Shown in pieces: positions 14,883 through 15,726 of a DNA stretch of 15,726 bases. How positions within the stretch are numbered: the stretch's first letter is position 1; every line of letters begins with the position of its first letter. The notes under the pieces were generated by a model. That model saw only the letters and a program-made list of their open reading frames with translations, had not been told where the DNA came from and made no database searches. The stretch covers positions 6,465 through 22,190 of the forward strand of contig DBTH01000133.1 in assembly GCA_002306945.1 (NCBI GenBank). Reading direction: 5' to 3'. The translations under genes were made by a program, and so were the position numbers. The DNA is from Methylacidiphilaceae bacterium UBA1321. GTDB lineage: Bacteria > Verrucomicrobiota > Verrucomicrobiia > Methylacidiphilales > UBA1321.

Positions 14883-15049
14883 TTAGGCATCTAGCAAAAA
14901 TAAGTTGAACAAGTAGTGACGAAGAGATTTGCCTCGCTAGCCAGGCGTGAATGAGAAAGTTATCCAATAGATAACTGACGAATGAACAACGCCGCCAGCG
15001 GGGTAAAGATCGAGTCAATAGGTTCAAGTTATTTTCACTAGATGCCTTA
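14883..15049. repeat. 167-base imperfect palindromic element between rho and galE
   Basis: The outer 28 bases of each end are inverted copies of one another, 24 of 28 matching (14883-14910 and 15022-15049; cores GGCATCTAG and CTAGATGCC, then AAAATAA/TTATTTT and TTGAAC/GTTCAA). Inside lies a second stem: 14931-14947 pairs with 14990-15004, about 15 pairs with two G-T, one mismatch and a two-base bulge. The centre is a 7-pair hairpin AGTTATC-CAATA-GATAACT (14958-14976). Short matches such as TGAC/GTCA (14917-14920 and 15014-15017) lie in between. So most of the element can fold as a single long hairpin. TTA occurs directly on both sides of the GGCATCTAG...CTAGATGCC ends. It is either a small non-autonomous transposon (MITE) or a structured leader RNA of galE. 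No protein is encoded. Confidence 0.75.
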
Positions 15050-15053
15050 ATTA

Positions 15054-15060
15054 AAAGGAG
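15054..15060 (+). promoter_or_regulatory. Ribosome binding site of galE
   Basis: AAAGGAG lies four bases before the ATG at 15065 and fixes that start. It begins just outside the right arm of the palindromic element (five bases away). Confidence 0.75.
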
Positions 15061-15064
15061 AGCA

Positions 15065-15726
15065 ATGAAAGTATTGGTGACAGGTGGGGCCGGTTACATC
15101 GGCAGTATTTGTAGCGAGGAGATGTTGAACGCCGGATATGAGATTGCGGTGTTTGACAATTTGACCGAGGGCCATCGCTCAGCGGTCGATCCCCGCGCCA
15201 AGTTCGTCAAGGGCGATCTCGCCAATCGCGATGAAATCTTCAAGGCCGTGTCCGATTTCAAGCCGGATGCGATCATGCACTTTGCCGCCAATGCCCTGGT
15301 CGGCGAGTCGATGACCAATCCGTCGAAGTATTTCCGCAATAACGTCGCCTCGGCCATCAATCTGGTCGACGCCGCCGTCAATGGCAAATGCCTGAAGTTC
15401 ATCTTCTCGTCGACTTGCGCCACTTACGGCACGCCGGAACGCATCCCGATGGATGAACGTCTCCCGCAGAAGCCGATCAACCCTTACGGTCAGTCCAAGC
15501 TGATGTTCGAGCAAGTGCTCCGCTGGTACGACCAGATTCACGGTCTCGTCCACGTCAATCTACGCTACTTCAACGCGGCGGGCGCATCCGAAAAATACGG
15601 CGAAGATCATCGCGTGGAAACGCACTTGATCCCGAACGTCCTCAAGGTCGCTCTCGGTAAACGCGAACAGGTCGACATTTTCGGCGACAGCTACGCCACG
15701 CCCGATGGCACTTGCATCCGCGATTA
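15065..15726 (+). CDS. galE: UDP-glucose 4-epimerase, N-terminal two thirds
   Basis: Partial: the frame is open from the ATG at 15065 to the right edge (220 codons of an expected 325-340). It interconverts UDP-glucose and UDP-galactose through an NAD-bound keto intermediate, supplying galactose for envelope polysaccharides or feeding the Leloir pathway. Seen: Rossmann glycine motif TGGAGYIGS (6-14); DNLTEGH (31-37), which contacts the NAD ribose; GDLANRD (50-56); HFAANALVGES (72-82); the catalytic Ser/Thr region SSTCATYG (115-122); the catalytic YGQSK (Y141, K145) of extended short-chain dehydrogenases; and LRYFNAAGA (166-174), typical of GalE. FGDSYATPDGTCIRD at the edge is the GalE signature before the C-terminal domain. 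HFAANA has Asn where many GalE have Gly or Lys; this is a variant also seen in divergent members, as far as I recall. Confidence 0.95.
   Translation, partial: MKVLVTGGAGYIGSICSEEMLNAGYEIAVFDNLTEGHRSAVDPRAKFVKGDLANRDEIFKAVSDFKPDAIMHFAANALVGESMTNPSKYFRNNVASAINLVDAAVNGKCLKFIFSSTCATYGTPERIPMDERLPQKPINPYGQSKLMFEQVLRWYDQIHGLVHVNLRYFNAAGASEKYGEDHRVETHLIPNVLKVALGKREQVDIFGDSYATPDGTCIRD

Overview
The window looks like a chromosomal segment from a member of the Verrucomicrobiota. The main clue is a six-gene, same-strand block (567-10244) that matches, in order and in protein character, the Akkermansia muciniphila locus Amuc_1102 - Amuc_1101 (PilM) - Amuc_1100 - Amuc_1099 - Amuc_1098 (secretin). Here it carries a second, tandem secretin. 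The proteins are clearly diverged from those of Akkermansia, so I infer a different verrucomicrobial lineage. No database search was possible; the assignments rest on recognised motifs and remembered family sequences.

Layout: (1) 1-261 is the 3' end of S-adenosylhomocysteine hydrolase (ahcY), closed by a strong terminator. (2) 346-566 is an AT-rich leader with small dyads. (3) 567-10244 is the pilus-type envelope operon: a secreted small protein, a PilM-PilN fusion with its own membrane segment, a PilO-like Amuc_1100 homologue, an Amuc_1099 homologue in the PilP position carrying a calcium-type EF-hand loop, and two TPR-secretins. It ends in a UUCG-loop terminator. (4) 10301-12154 holds two minus-strand genes: a small conserved protein of unknown function and a parvulin-type peptidyl-prolyl isomerase lipoprotein with its own terminator. 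(5) 12358-14866 is coaE (dephospho-CoA kinase) followed 26 bases later by rho (transcription terminator with a roughly 170-residue disordered N-terminal extension), probably one transcript. (6) 14883-15049 is an unusual 167-base imperfect palindrome with inverted-repeat ends, just upstream of (7) galE (UDP-glucose 4-epimerase), which runs off the right edge.

How the genes fit together: the operon mirrors the classical pilM-N-O-P-Q order of the type IV pilus alignment complex, with M and N fused and Q duplicated. Together the products could span the envelope: an actin-like cytoplasmic ATPase fused to an inner-membrane/periplasmic arm, two bitopic periplasmic partners, and outer-membrane secretin rings with periplasmic TPR domains. 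No pilin, assembly ATPase (PilB/PilT) or platform protein (PilC) lies in the window; they would have to be encoded elsewhere. The flanking genes (ahcY, coaE, rho, galE, the isomerase lipoprotein) are ordinary housekeeping or envelope functions. The observations I rate most worth following are the fused and duplicated pilus-alignment locus, the EF-hand loop in the PilP-position protein, and the palindromic element between rho and galE.
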